64,000 bases of DNA from DFXE01 sp032054765 (GCA_032054765.1 DAMBSC010000014.1:1-64000); one strand, 5' to 3'; shown: positions 25,445 through 34,972, counted from the first letter of the stretch. Numbers and translations are program-made. The notes: a model not told the origin generated them from the letters alone.

Positions 25445-27373
25445 ATGAAAACACGATTATTTCTTTTGTTAGCATTTTGTGTGTCTTTTTCCGTTCATGT
25501 TATTGCACAATCATCCTGGCAGGATGAAGCTAATCGGGATACTTCCTGGTGGGGGAAAAATTCAGGTAAGGAATATGTTATTACTTCGGCAAAACAGCTG
25601 GCGGGTGTGGCTTATCTGGTGAATAACGGATTTACCACCTTTGCCGATACGACTCTCAATCTTATTCCGGAAACGGGTAATACTATTGATCTTTCTGCAT
25701 ATAACTGGGTTCCTATAGGTAATAGTGAGGATATGGGTTCGTTACCTGCCTTTCAAGGTCGTTTTGAAGGGAATAATAATATTATCAAGGGATTGAAAAG
25801 AACTTCAGATGGTATAACCTCTCAATATCTCGGATTCTTCGGTAGTATCGTAGCTCATAAAGATACTGCCTGGGTTAAAAATCTTATTTTAGAAGATGGT
25901 TCTATACAAGGTAGCGAAACATCTACTCTTGGTGTTCTGACAGGGAATATATCGGCTATGGATAGGGAAGTTGCGACTGTTGTTATTATAGAGAATTGTC
26001 ATACTAAAAACATATCGATTGAAAATGGATACATTAGCGGTGGACTTATTGGTGAAGTTGCTGCAAGATCTCCCGATACGAACTATAGTAAGGTAATTGT
26101 AAGAGGCTGTTCCAATACAGGTAAAATAGCCGGTACAGGCGGCGGTGGAATTATAGGTAGGGCTACCAGTTCCCTTTCAGGGATAATACATATAAAACAT
26201 TGCTCAAACACGGGTGCGGTTATTGGAGAGAAAGAAAAAGAATCAAAACTAAATTATAACAATCTTGGAGGAATTTTAGGAGGTTGTGATAATAATGATC
26301 CTGGTACAATTATTTTGCATGATTGTTTTAATAGTGGTGATATTACAATTGAAGAGTCGGAGAAAAAATATATAATAGGTGGAATTATAGGTGAAGCTAG
26401 AAATATCAGTAATACAAAAGATGCATCATTGACTATTAGTAATTGTTATAATACAGGTGCTATTAAGGTGAATGACAAAAATGCCCTTATGAGTGGTGGT
26501 ATTATAGGAAGAATACACTGTCCGGAACTAAATACAGGGCATGCTACATTTACGGTTAGTAACTGTCTCGCTCTTCCTGCTTCTTTGCCTACAAGTATAT
26601 TGACTCATCGTATTATTGGGAACATAGATAGTGATAAAAAAGGAGAAGTAATTCTTTCCAATAATTACGCAAATGTTTCCGGCATCTGGAATAATCCGGA
26701 TCCAAGTGCTGATAATGAAAACGGTGCCGATTGGACTGTTTCTTCCGGTGATTTATGGACTGCACCTATCGATACCTGGGATTTTACAAATATCTGGACG
26801 GGTGATGCGAGTCCAACCGGTTTACCTACACTGAAGCCATATGTCGGCAAATCATCCGAATCTGATCCGGATATTTTTAAAGTGGTTATCAGTCTTGAAA
26901 CTAAAGATCCTGTGGACGAAGGTTGTCTGACCATAATACCCGTAACCGGAACTTACCGGATTGTAAAAGATACCGAATTAACACTACGGGCGTTACTTGG
27001 TGACGATTGTGATAAAAGCGATTTACGGTTCGTTATAAACGGCGATACGATCACTCCGGAACTACGTTCTGTTGATTACCTGACTTCAATCTCTGTTAAA
27101 GAAGATATGGAGATTAAAGTCGTTGGTGTAAAAGATAATGGTATTGGAGTTGAAGAAATACAAATCAACCCAACGAAGGTTTGTACTACTCCAGGTCACA
27201 TAGTGATTGAGCAGCAAGGAGAAGGAATAAAGGAGAAAGAGGTTCGTATCTATACGATCACAGGCAGTCTTATTCACAGGCAAAACCTTACTGTTGGCAC
27301 TACTATGATTCCGCTTCAGAAAGGAACATATGTAGTCGTTGCAGGAAATAAGATAGCGAAAGTGGTGCTTTAG
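25445..27373 (+). CDS. secreted GLUG-repeat protein with shared C-terminal domain
   Basis: A 642-residue exported protein. The signal peptide (FLLLAFCVSFSVHVIAQ) is followed by WGKNSGKEYVITSAKQLAGVAYLVN, the usual entry of GLUG/beta-helix adhesins. Repeats such as VIVRGCSNTGKIAGTGGGGIIG, HCSNTGAVIG and DCFNSGDI span about 180-380 and should form a right-handed beta-helix. The C-terminal family domain (about 477-642) is a diverged version: VRIYTITGSLIHRQNLTVGT and GTYVVVAGNKIAKVVL are recognisable, but the TTPQPPEGG and QLSTVN insert segments are absent. Its stop lies 5 bp from the end of a convergent AraC gene. A surface adhesin role is an inference from the fold. Confidence 0.8.
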   Translation: MKTRLFLLLAFCVSFSVHVIAQSSWQDEANRDTSWWGKNSGKEYVITSAKQLAGVAYLVNNGFTTFADTTLNLIPETGNTIDLSAYNWVPIGNSEDMGSLPAFQGRFEGNNNIIKGLKRTSDGITSQYLGFFGSIVAHKDTAWVKNLILEDGSIQGSETSTLGVLTGNISAMDREVATVVIIENCHTKNISIENGYISGGLIGEVAARSPDTNYSKVIVRGCSNTGKIAGTGGGGIIGRATSSLSGIIHIKHCSNTGAVIGEKEKESKLNYNNLGGILGGCDNNDPGTIILHDCFNSGDITIEESEKKYIIGGIIGEARNISNTKDASLTISNCYNTGAIKVNDKNALMSGGIIGRIHCPELNTGHATFTVSNCLALPASLPTSILTHRIIGNIDSDKKGEVILSNNYANVSGIWNNPDPSADNENGADWTVSSGDLWTAPIDTWDFTNIWTGDASPTGLPTLKPYVGKSSESDPDIFKVVISLETKDPVDEGCLTIIPVTGTYRIVKDTELTLRALLGDDCDKSDLRFVINGDTITPELRSVDYLTSISVKEDMEIKVVGVKDNGIGVEEIQINPTKVCTTPGHIVIEQQGEGIKEKEVRIYTITGSLIHRQNLTVGTTMIPLQKGTYVVVAGNKIAKVVL

Positions 27374-27378
27374 TATAA

Positions 27379-28506
27379 CTATATATTCTCTTTTTTGACA
27401 TATCGTTTATAGATCCGGTGACTACCGAATCCGGCGGCAATGGCCAGCTCTTTTTCATTGAGGTGGCTATTGTTGGGATTATTGCGTAAGTTTTTAAACT
27501 CTTCTAATCGTAAGGTATTGATATAATTACTGAAATTCATACCATATTGGTTGTTAATAAAAGAGGATATATAGGTTCGGTTTGTTTTGAAAACAGATGT
27601 GAGGTCGGTAATCCGTAATTGGGGATTCAGAAAGGGGCGGGAGTGATATATATATTGTTCGAAAGACTTTTTATCCAGCTTTTGCGTGATGGCAGTTTTT
27701 TGTTCATCCTCTTTTTTCTGTGATTTATTTTCTTCTTCAGACGGATAAATCAGTACATAGTTGAAAGCAAAGAGATTATAGGCGAACAGGATATCCTGTA
27801 GCATTGTGATTACCAGAGGGATAAAGGCTAATGATGAATGTACAAAGGCAATGGGAACGAAAAAACCCAGTGTAAGAGGAATGCTCGCCAGTGTAATGAC
27901 TAACATAATATAGAGCCAGCGAACAGACGAATGTAGCTCATCTGCCGAATATTCGACAACAGCTCGCCTATAACGACGTATACGAATGAGTCCTTTTAAT
28001 GGATAAAACAAGTTATAGACGAGAAATAAAGGTACTTTGGAAGTAAAGAAAATAGCATATACTTTGTAATATGAAGGTATTGTTTCGTTACGTTCGACGA
28101 TTGAAAGTTGGATATCAAAAGGAACGAACAACGACCATATAGCCATTGTAATACATAAAAACAGAGGGATAAAATAATGTAACAGAGGGAAACTTTCGGC
28201 TTTACTTGTGACTGTCAGTTGAAATACGATCCGATAGATCAATACATGAGTCATTAATCCCGTCCAGAGAGCAATAAAATGGACATGTACAAACAGATGG
28301 GGGGTAAGCAAAAATAAACCTACAGAGATCCAGGTCAGGACAGAGAATAGATAAACTATAGCCATCCATAAAGCCAGTTGTCTCTTGTCGGTATTTTTTT
28401 CGTTGAAATAGGCCAAAAGCATTAATAAGCCACACAGGAAAGAGGTAGCCACTGGAGCGGCTATTCCCATAATCTGGAGGGTGGTTTGTTCATCTACCAT
28501 GTTCAT
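27379..28506 (-). CDS. polytopic membrane AraC-type regulator (second of pair)
   Basis: A 375-residue protein with about six membrane helices in the first 240 residues (for example APVATSFLCGLLMLLAYF and LFLVYNLFYPLKGLI) and a cytoplasmic AraC domain at the end (LNPQLRITDLTSVFKTNRTYISSFINNQYGMNFSNYINTLRLEEF, then LAIAAGFGSHRIYKRYVKK). Its last helix-turn-helix is shorter than in classical AraC proteins. It overlaps the upstream paralogue by 17 bp, so the two are translationally coupled and may form a heteromer (inference). The input signal is unknown. It converges with the GLUG cassette. Confidence 0.8.
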   Translation of the reverse strand: MNMVDEQTTLQIMGIAAPVATSFLCGLLMLLAYFNEKNTDKRQLALWMAIVYLFSVLTWISVGLFLLTPHLFVHVHFIALWTGLMTHVLIYRIVFQLTVTSKAESFPLLHYFIPLFLCITMAIWSLFVPFDIQLSIVERNETIPSYYKVYAIFFTSKVPLFLVYNLFYPLKGLIRIRRYRRAVVEYSADELHSSVRWLYIMLVITLASIPLTLGFFVPIAFVHSSLAFIPLVITMLQDILFAYNLFAFNYVLIYPSEEENKSQKKEDEQKTAITQKLDKKSFEQYIYHSRPFLNPQLRITDLTSVFKTNRTYISSFINNQYGMNFSNYINTLRLEEFKNLRNNPNNSHLNEKELAIAAGFGSHRIYKRYVKKENI

Positions 28507-29650
28507 CTGGTTGTTCGTTTTTGTTGTTTTCGGATATACTATTCTTATATCGAATATAATTGCGGTACGACCCGAATCCGGCCCGGGTAACCAGTTGTGT
28601 TATCTCTCTCCGGGCATTTGATGGCAACCGCCGAATACGTTCCAACTCATTCAACCGGCAGCGGTTAATATAAGCATTAAAGTTCATTCCATAATTCCGA
28701 TTGATAAACGTTGAAAGATATGTACGGCCTATTTCTAATTCCTGTGCCATATCGGTAAGCTTGAGTTGTGGATTGAGATAAGGCTTATGAGTACGTATCC
28801 ACTTTTCAAACTGTTTACGATTAAGTGTCTGGTTATCATAACGGGCATATTTTTGCCGGATAGTTTGGGAATCTGTTACAATAATTTCATTTCTATTTGC
28901 TGTGAATGTATAATGCAGAAAATTACGCCGGATTATATTATATACCAATAAAATATGTTGTGAGATCAGAAAAACAACTGATAACAAGGTAAATAATGAC
29001 TCATAATACTCCCCTCTGGGAAGAAATGCAATGGCCGTAGCTGCCAACATCAGGGAAAAAGTGAATCCCATCAGTAAAATGATCCACCGGTAAAGAGATT
29101 GTCCACTATGTTCTGACGATTGTCTAAAAGAGAGGTAATAGCGATATAGACATTGTAATGACAGAAAGGTATAAATAATATTGAATATTATTCTTCCGGC
29201 AGGTTTGGAAAGGAAAAGATATGAATAAGTTTCATATCCGGGATAAATGGCGCCACGTCCTTGCACAAGGGCAAGCCTGATTTCATATGGTACAAAAAAA
29301 GACCAGAAAAAAAGGACTCCACAAATCAGGATAGGTAAAGCATAGTGTAACAGAGAAAAACGAGCTGTTTGCACACCGGAAAGCACCCGGATAAAACGGT
29401 AAAACTGTATGGGAGCCAGCAAGAACGCCAGATAAGCGAATGCATTGAGTCTGACAAACCATGAAGGAAACCATGTATAGGCAAATACAGAGAACCATCC
29501 CAATGCGGAAGTGAAAAAAAACATGACAAGCAGTTTTTTCAGACGATTTTCCTGTTGGGTAAGACTGTCGTAAGAAGCCAACCACATGACTATGCCCCAT
29601 GTCAGAGCTGAAATAACAGGAAGAAGTGCAAACGTAATCCGTATAATCAT
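28490..29650 (-). CDS. polytopic membrane AraC-type regulator (first of pair)
   Basis: A 386-residue paralogue of the next gene, with the same layout: about six membrane helices (ITFALLPVISALTWGIVMWLA at the start), then a DNA-binding end with LNPQLKLTDMAQELEIGRTYLSTFINRNYGMNFNAYINRCRLNEL and ITQLVTRAGFGSYRNYIRYK. ATG 29650 is preferred over an in-frame ATG at 29711-29713 because a -7 box lies between them at 29674-29681 and because the N-terminus then aligns with the paralogue. It is divergent from the 636-aa TPR-AraC gene, with about 105 bp between the start codons. Confidence 0.8.
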   Translation of the reverse strand: MIIRITFALLPVISALTWGIVMWLASYDSLTQQENRLKKLLVMFFFTSALGWFSVFAYTWFPSWFVRLNAFAYLAFLLAPIQFYRFIRVLSGVQTARFSLLHYALPILICGVLFFWSFFVPYEIRLALVQGRGAIYPGYETYSYLFLSKPAGRIIFNIIYTFLSLQCLYRYYLSFRQSSEHSGQSLYRWIILLMGFTFSLMLAATAIAFLPRGEYYESLFTLLSVVFLISQHILLVYNIIRRNFLHYTFTANRNEIIVTDSQTIRQKYARYDNQTLNRKQFEKWIRTHKPYLNPQLKLTDMAQELEIGRTYLSTFINRNYGMNFNAYINRCRLNELERIRRLPSNARREITQLVTRAGFGSYRNYIRYKNSISENNKNEQPDEHGR

Positions 29651-29673
29651 ACCGCTCGGGTTATTTAGGATAA

Positions 29674-29681
29674 CAAAAATA
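29674..29681 (-). promoter_or_regulatory. -7 box of the polytopic AraC pair
   Basis: TATTTTTG on the minus strand lies 23 nt upstream of the start at 29650. It supports that start codon over the one at 29713. Confidence 0.55.
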
Positions 29682-29723
29682 ACGATTCCTGCTGGTTTTT
29701 TAAATTTTCTCAAAAATAGGATT

Positions 29724-29731
29724 TATATTTG
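29724..29731 (+). promoter_or_regulatory. -7 box of the 636-aa TPR-AraC gene
   Basis: TATATTTG is a perfect TAnnTTTG element 23 nt upstream of ATG 29755, back to back with the minus-strand promoter. Confidence 0.6.
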
Positions 29732-29754
29732 TGGTTATGGAAAGTTAAAAAGAA

Positions 29755-31665
29755 ATGCCCATATCCTATAAACCTGCTATAATAGTTTTTTTACTTATAA
29801 TTTTTTCTTTTTTTGCTGATGTCTATTCGCAGACAGTTATTCCCGACAGTCTTTTGCATCAGGGATGGGATAAGTATGAGTTAGAACGTCGGAGCCAGCC
29901 CTGGACAGAAGGATGTGATTCCATCATCCATCGGGACTACCCCGGAATGACATTTTATTATAATGTTGATACTTTTTTCCATCTGGTAGCTACTCATAAT
30001 CTGAGTGAAATAAAGGAAGAGGTTTGGTATTTCTATTTTATTATGGATATGCAAAATAAAGAGAAGTACGGCCCGATATATAGGGATAAACTCCTGAAAG
30101 CTAATAAAATCTATAAAAGTAAAGCGCTTGAGAAAGAGTTGGATGTGTTTAACACATATTGCCTATTTATTCCACATGAGCATACATACTGGGATTACTG
30201 CTGGGAATTAGTGGAAAAGTATGAACGGAAAAATGATCAGCAGACCAAATTACGTATCATGGAACGGCTTTTATATGGGAGTAGCGGATTTCCCACATTT
30301 CTGGTATCGTCGGGAATAGAAAAGGAACAAATTCCTGTGATCAGACTTATCAATGAGATTTTCTCAACTTTAGAACGGATGAATGGAGAGCCGTATATAC
30401 TGGCTCCTGCTTATTTTTATACGCATATAGGGCTTATTTATTACGATTTCAAGTATTACAGTAAGGCCATTCCGTTATTGTGGAAAGCCGCAGAACAATC
30501 AGCAGCGCATTATTATGACCGGAGTGTTATGAGAGCCAGAGATTATCTGGGAGATTATTATACCATGGAGGGTGATTACGACCGTTCGGATTCTCTTTAT
30601 TTCTCTATACTGAAAAGTAAGGAACGTGTATTCATGAAACCTGTCGACCGTGTAGTTGCTATCGGTGCGATGGCTGCTAATGCTAACCGGCGCGGTCAAA
30701 AGGAAGAAGCCATGCGGTTGTACTCTGTTGTCGTTCCGCAGGCTTTAGAGGTAAAAGATTCTACTCTTGCCGGCGGTTATGCGCTTCACTTGGGCCGTCT
30801 TTATTTGGAGAAAGATGAGTTGGATAAAACAGAGGAGCTGATTAATTCAGCTCATAAATACCTTATTGCCGGTGACCTCCCTCTGCGTAACTGGGAACGG
30901 TTTTACCATCTTAATTGTGATTATTACCTCCGGATGGATAAGGCAGACAGAGCTATCAGCTATATAGACTCAATCTCCATGATCCGGACGCAGGAAGAAA
31001 CTGTATACAATACCCGTATGCTGGCATACGCTGAACAGGAAACCTTCGAAATGGAAAGGGTTTTGAAAGAAGAAGAGCTTAAAAGGCAACGATCCAGGAT
31101 CACCTTGATTTCTGTTGTTCTTGCATTAACATTGTTATTGTTGGGAATATTGCTTTATTTTTACCGGAAACTACAGGAGAAGAACCGAGATTTGTATTTG
31201 CAGATCAAAGCACCGGATTCCGCTACAGCCCAATATGAAGAATTGCGACTGCGTGGGATAGCCTTGCCCGGACACGAGGAATCACTACCCGACGATGTAC
31301 GTCTGCAGGAACTTTTTGTACGTTTGCGCGATTATTTACTTACAGACAGAAATTTCGCCAAAGCAAAACTGGATATAAACATACTAGTCGATGAACTCTC
31401 GACCAATCGTACTTACCTTTTTGAGGCTGTAAAGATTTATACCGGTAAAACCATGCAGGAGTATATTAACAACCTTCGCCTGGAAGAAGCCAAGCGTCTG
31501 CTTGAAAGCTCCGGCGAAGTAATAGAGAATATCGCCATCATATGTGGTTATAATTCTCCGAGGACCTTTTACCGCCTGTTTAAAGCACATTACCATATTA
31601 ATCCTTCCGCATACCGCAAAATAGCCCAGGAACAAAAAACAGATACCTTGAAAGCGCAAAACTGA
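29755..31665 (+). CDS. TPR-transmembrane-AraC regulator
   Basis: A 636-residue relative of the regulator at 23332-25014. A signal segment (AIIVFLLIIFSFFADVYSQ) is followed by a TPR-like sensor domain (about 30-440; SKAIPLLWKAAEQSA, ALHLGRLYLEKDELDKTEELI), a membrane helix (ITLISVVLALTLLLLGILLYFY, about 448-470) and a C-terminal AraC domain with LDINILVDELSTNRTYLFEAVK, INNLRLEEAKRLLESS and YNSPRTFYRLFKAHYHINPSAYRK. The gene ends 28 bp before a perfect tandem operator and 124 bp before the Pmp-like surface gene on the same strand, so that gene is the obvious target (inference). A second operator-linked copy of the same protein type supports a regulator-operator pairing. Confidence 0.85.
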   Translation: MPISYKPAIIVFLLIIFSFFADVYSQTVIPDSLLHQGWDKYELERRSQPWTEGCDSIIHRDYPGMTFYYNVDTFFHLVATHNLSEIKEEVWYFYFIMDMQNKEKYGPIYRDKLLKANKIYKSKALEKELDVFNTYCLFIPHEHTYWDYCWELVEKYERKNDQQTKLRIMERLLYGSSGFPTFLVSSGIEKEQIPVIRLINEIFSTLERMNGEPYILAPAYFYTHIGLIYYDFKYYSKAIPLLWKAAEQSAAHYYDRSVMRARDYLGDYYTMEGDYDRSDSLYFSILKSKERVFMKPVDRVVAIGAMAANANRRGQKEEAMRLYSVVVPQALEVKDSTLAGGYALHLGRLYLEKDELDKTEELINSAHKYLIAGDLPLRNWERFYHLNCDYYLRMDKADRAISYIDSISMIRTQEETVYNTRMLAYAEQETFEMERVLKEEELKRQRSRITLISVVLALTLLLLGILLYFYRKLQEKNRDLYLQIKAPDSATAQYEELRLRGIALPGHEESLPDDVRLQELFVRLRDYLLTDRNFAKAKLDINILVDELSTNRTYLFEAVKIYTGKTMQEYINNLRLEEAKRLLESSGEVIENIAIICGYNSPRTFYRLFKAHYHINPSAYRKIAQEQKTDTLKAQN

Positions 31666-31693
31666 CCTTCCGAGTGTTAAAAAATGTGTTTTT

Positions 31694-31759
31694 CGTACGA
31701 TTTGTCACAAAGTTCGTACGATTTGTCACAAAGGCATTGCTTGTTTGATGATATTTTTG
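31694..31759 (+). promoter_or_regulatory. tandem direct-repeat operator and -7 box of Pmp-like gene
   Basis: CGTACGATTTGTCAC copies begin at 31694 and 31715, exactly 21 bp apart and identical over 15 bp. TATTTTTG at 31752-31759 is a perfect -7 box, 26 nt after the second GATTTG. This is the best-preserved site in the window. Confidence 0.85.
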
Positions 31760-31789
31760 AGCCATCCTTTATGTAAATAATAAAATAAT

Positions 31790-34700
31790 ATGAGACGACT
31801 ACTCACTTTTTTGTGTCTATTTTTAGGTATGGGGATAATTTTACGGAGCCAGGTAATAGAAGTATCCGACGCATCGGGTTTACAAGCTGCAGTAATAAAC
31901 CCTGACAATACTGGTAAAACTATTACTTTTAGCACAGGTACTTCTTCAATTATACTCACTGAACAGATTAAGTTTGATGTGGCAATCAATCTCATCATAG
32001 ATGGAGAAGGAAAGGTAACGCTCGATGGTAAATCAGTAGACCGTATCTTTGCTATAGATGAAGCAAATGCCAACATTACTTTAAAAGGACTCACTTTTAA
32101 AAATGGTAAACCCAATGGTACAGACAGAGAAACCGGAGGAGCGATCGACAATTCCGCTACGCTTAAGGTTATCGGCTGTACATTTGATGAGAATACATCG
32201 GATAAAGGAGGTGGAGCAATAAATAACTATAAAGCTAAACTTACCGTAATAAACTCTACTTTCAGAAATAATAAGACACATGAGGGAGCCAGTGCTATCA
32301 GTAATACGGGTGACCTTACCATCATTCATTCAACCTTTGTAGGTAATGAATGCTTGGTACTTGCTAGCGGAGCTGTAGCTAATGCCAGTAATGGAACTAT
32401 GACACTCCTGAATTCTATTTTTGTAGGAAATACAGCAAATAGTTCACCCCGTGATGTATATAGATTCGGAAGTGGAGGAGATATCAAGATGGCGTATTGT
32501 GTATATGGCAGTACAAGTAGTACTTTAGCCGTTAATAGACAGAATACCTCAACAGCAACTATTTCAAGCACATTTGGAAATAATAATGCAGATAATGTAT
32601 TTGAAAGTGGCGTTTTCAAAATCCATAACAATAGCCAGGCAGCAACAAAAGGGTTGTTAGCCGGTATAAGTAATGACGGTAAGGCGGTATACAGGGAGAG
32701 TGGACAATGGAAAGATATAAATGAAAATCCGGTAAATGAATCTAACGTAACTCCTCTTCTGACCGACCAACTGGGAAACTACCGTCATCTGAATAAGGTT
32801 TCGTCCGGAGCTTTTCAATCGCAGAATAACCGGCTTATAGGCTGGAGTGGTAATGAGGATATATTGACAACCGGAAACACATACTATAGTGAATTTAAGC
32901 AGGGGATAGAAGCCAATCCCGGAACACTATATCTTTGTCCGGTAGTGATAAGCGCCCCTGAAATTGTGGTAAAAAATGATGAAATTCTTACTCTTACGGT
33001 GAAAGGCCAACCCGGAACAGTTCTCGACGCTAATGATGCTAATCGTATATTTACTATCAATAGCCCAAATGCCAATATCACACTTGATAATCTGGTTCTG
33101 AAAAATGGAAATAGCACTACTTCATCCCCTAAAACCGGCGGAGCAATAATCAATACGGGAACGCTCACCATAACTCACTGTTCCTTTATAAACAATAAAG
33201 CCGAAGGAGGAGGCGCAATTAATAATTATAAGGGTACACTTACTGTAATCAATTCTACTTTTGTAAATAATTCTACAACAACAGGAGCCAGTGTGATAGA
33301 CAATAATAACGGCGCCAAGTTGCTAGCTGTAAATTCTACTTTTGCAGGGAATTCAGCGACTAACAATTATGGTGCGGCAATTACAAACAGTGGCGCATCG
33401 AATATTCATCTTATAAACTCCATTCTTACAGGAAATACGCCTTTTGATGTTTATAAGAATGGCAGCTCGACAGGGGATCTTTATATGGCCTATAACATCT
33501 TTGGCAAAACAAGTTCTAATCTGAACCTGACAGGTACCACCAATATGAAGCACGACCTGAACGATGTATTCGGAGATAATATTTCCAATATACTAACTCC
33601 GGAAGGCTTGCTTCCTATACTCTCGGGCGGACCGGCGGCAACTTCCGGTATATTGGTTCACAAAGACGATAACGGCTTCTATTATAAAGATGGAAATGAT
33701 TACAAAGATGCCGGTGGTAATGTAAAGGGTTGCACTCCCACTCCAATTGAGAAATCCCAAAACGGAGTAAGTCGTACAGCAACATCTTCTTGTTACAATA
33801 TGGGGGCTTATGCATTACCGCTAAAATTCGGTTCTTCAGTTGTTACTGCTTCTAATGATATCATAAATCCATTCTGTACAGATGTTTGTCTTCGCGAGGC
33901 GGTTGCTTATGTAAAAGCTAATAATGGTATAGTTACCTTTGATGCACAGGTTAACGAAATAACATTAGATCAGCCATTGACGATAGATTGCCCGGTGGAA
34001 CAAACTGCCGATCTGACAATAAAAAATAATAATATTGAACTCAGTGGTACCACTTTACACCTGGATAATACTAAACTTACTGTAGACGGCGATCTGGCTG
34101 TGACGGGTACAACTACCATAAACTTCCCTTCCTGGCGTACGGGTACTACCACAGTATTGTCTGTAACAGGAGATAAATCGGCTGACGCGAGTAACTTTAA
34201 AGCCACTTTCGGAGGAAATAACCCTACAGGCAATCAAAGAGTATCCTTTGCCTGGTCAGGAAATGAATTGCACCTGATTACTTTTACTTCTACTCCGGCT
34301 CCTCCCACTCCCAAACCTGATCCGGTACTACATAATGTAACCATTCCGTCGGTGGAAGGCGCAACTACCTATCCCGCAGCCGGAACTTATCTGGTAGAAA
34401 AAGGCACCGACATGACGCTGCTGGTATTCCTGCCCGACGACTATGACCAGAGCGAAGTACACTTGTTGGTAGAAGACCAGAAAGTTATTTCCGAAGAAGA
34501 GAAGAATAGTCTTCGCGCTATTGCACATACGTTTATATTTACAGTAGAAAAAGACCTGGAAATACAGATCGAAGGCGTTAAGAAGAACAATACGGTTGGT
34601 ACCGCTGAATCTGATGTTGAAGGGCTAAAAATATATACTATTGGAGGACGACATCTTGTAATTGAGCAGGAAACAATATACAATAGACAGGATATGGTTC

Positions 34701-34828
34701 GGATTTATACGATGACAGGTGTGCTTGTTCACAAGCAAAACCTTTCTGTTGGCACTCACATAATTCCTCTTGCTAAGGGTGCGTATATCGTGACTGCGGG
34801 TGATATGAGGAAAAAAATCGTGCTTTAA
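31790..34828 (+). CDS. secreted Pmp-like beta-helix protein with shared C-terminal domain
   Basis: A 1012-residue surface protein. The signal peptide is LLTFLCLFLGMGIILRS. Two related blocks (about 20-210 and 380-620) carry polymorphic-membrane-protein-like motifs (GGAIDNSATLKVIGCTFDEN, GGGAINNYKAKLTVINSTF; second block GGAIINTGTLTITHCSFINN, GGGAINNYKGTLTVINSTF), evidence of internal duplication; these should fold as parallel beta-helices. A partial third block begins FCTDVCLREAVAYVKANNG. The linker PAPPTPKPDPV leads to the family C-terminal domain (about 847-1012), which lacks the two repeat-derived inserts seen in three other cassettes and ends VRIYTMTGVLVHKQNLSVGT. It is most likely controlled by the TPR-AraC gene directly upstream. 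Confidence 0.85.
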   Translation: MRRLLTFLCLFLGMGIILRSQVIEVSDASGLQAAVINPDNTGKTITFSTGTSSIILTEQIKFDVAINLIIDGEGKVTLDGKSVDRIFAIDEANANITLKGLTFKNGKPNGTDRETGGAIDNSATLKVIGCTFDENTSDKGGGAINNYKAKLTVINSTFRNNKTHEGASAISNTGDLTIIHSTFVGNECLVLASGAVANASNGTMTLLNSIFVGNTANSSPRDVYRFGSGGDIKMAYCVYGSTSSTLAVNRQNTSTATISSTFGNNNADNVFESGVFKIHNNSQAATKGLLAGISNDGKAVYRESGQWKDINENPVNESNVTPLLTDQLGNYRHLNKVSSGAFQSQNNRLIGWSGNEDILTTGNTYYSEFKQGIEANPGTLYLCPVVISAPEIVVKNDEILTLTVKGQPGTVLDANDANRIFTINSPNANITLDNLVLKNGNSTTSSPKTGGAIINTGTLTITHCSFINNKAEGGGAINNYKGTLTVINSTFVNNSTTTGASVIDNNNGAKLLAVNSTFAGNSATNNYGAAITNSGASNIHLINSILTGNTPFDVYKNGSSTGDLYMAYNIFGKTSSNLNLTGTTNMKHDLNDVFGDNISNILTPEGLLPILSGGPAATSGILVHKDDNGFYYKDGNDYKDAGGNVKGCTPTPIEKSQNGVSRTATSSCYNMGAYALPLKFGSSVVTASNDIINPFCTDVCLREAVAYVKANNGIVTFDAQVNEITLDQPLTIDCPVEQTADLTIKNNNIELSGTTLHLDNTKLTVDGDLAVTGTTTINFPSWRTGTTTVLSVTGDKSADASNFKATFGGNNPTGNQRVSFAWSGNELHLITFTSTPAPPTPKPDPVLHNVTIPSVEGATTYPAAGTYLVEKGTDMTLLVFLPDDYDQSEVHLLVEDQKVISEEEKNSLRAIAHTFIFTVEKDLEIQIEGVKKNNTVGTAESDVEGLKIYTIGGRHLVIEQETIYNRQDMVRIYTMTGVLVHKQNLSVGTHIIPLAKGAYIVTAGDMRKKIVL

Positions 34829-34867
34829 TCGTAAAATGATATATATATTTTATCAAAAAATGATACT

Positions 34868-34934
34868 TGTACGATTTGGCACAGTTAATTTGTACGATTT
34901 GGTAAATCTTATTAGATTTTTCGTTATATTTTTG
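34868..34934 (+). promoter_or_regulatory. tandem operator and -7 box without an adjacent gene
   Basis: TGTACGATTTGGCA (34868) and TGTACGATTTGGTA (34891) are 23 bp apart. TATTTTTG lies at 34927-34934, 25 nt after the second GATTTG. The next coding start is 472 bp away; a strong hairpin follows at 34973-35012. Confidence 0.7.
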
Positions 34935-34972
34935 CAAAGTTCGTTTCTTAAATAAATAACCCTTGCTTGAGA

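Noticed and set aside
13389..34910. CGTACG repeats as restriction or methylation artefact
   Set aside because: Conservation covers about 15 bp, not just the 6-bp palindrome, and keeps fixed spacing to the -7 box.
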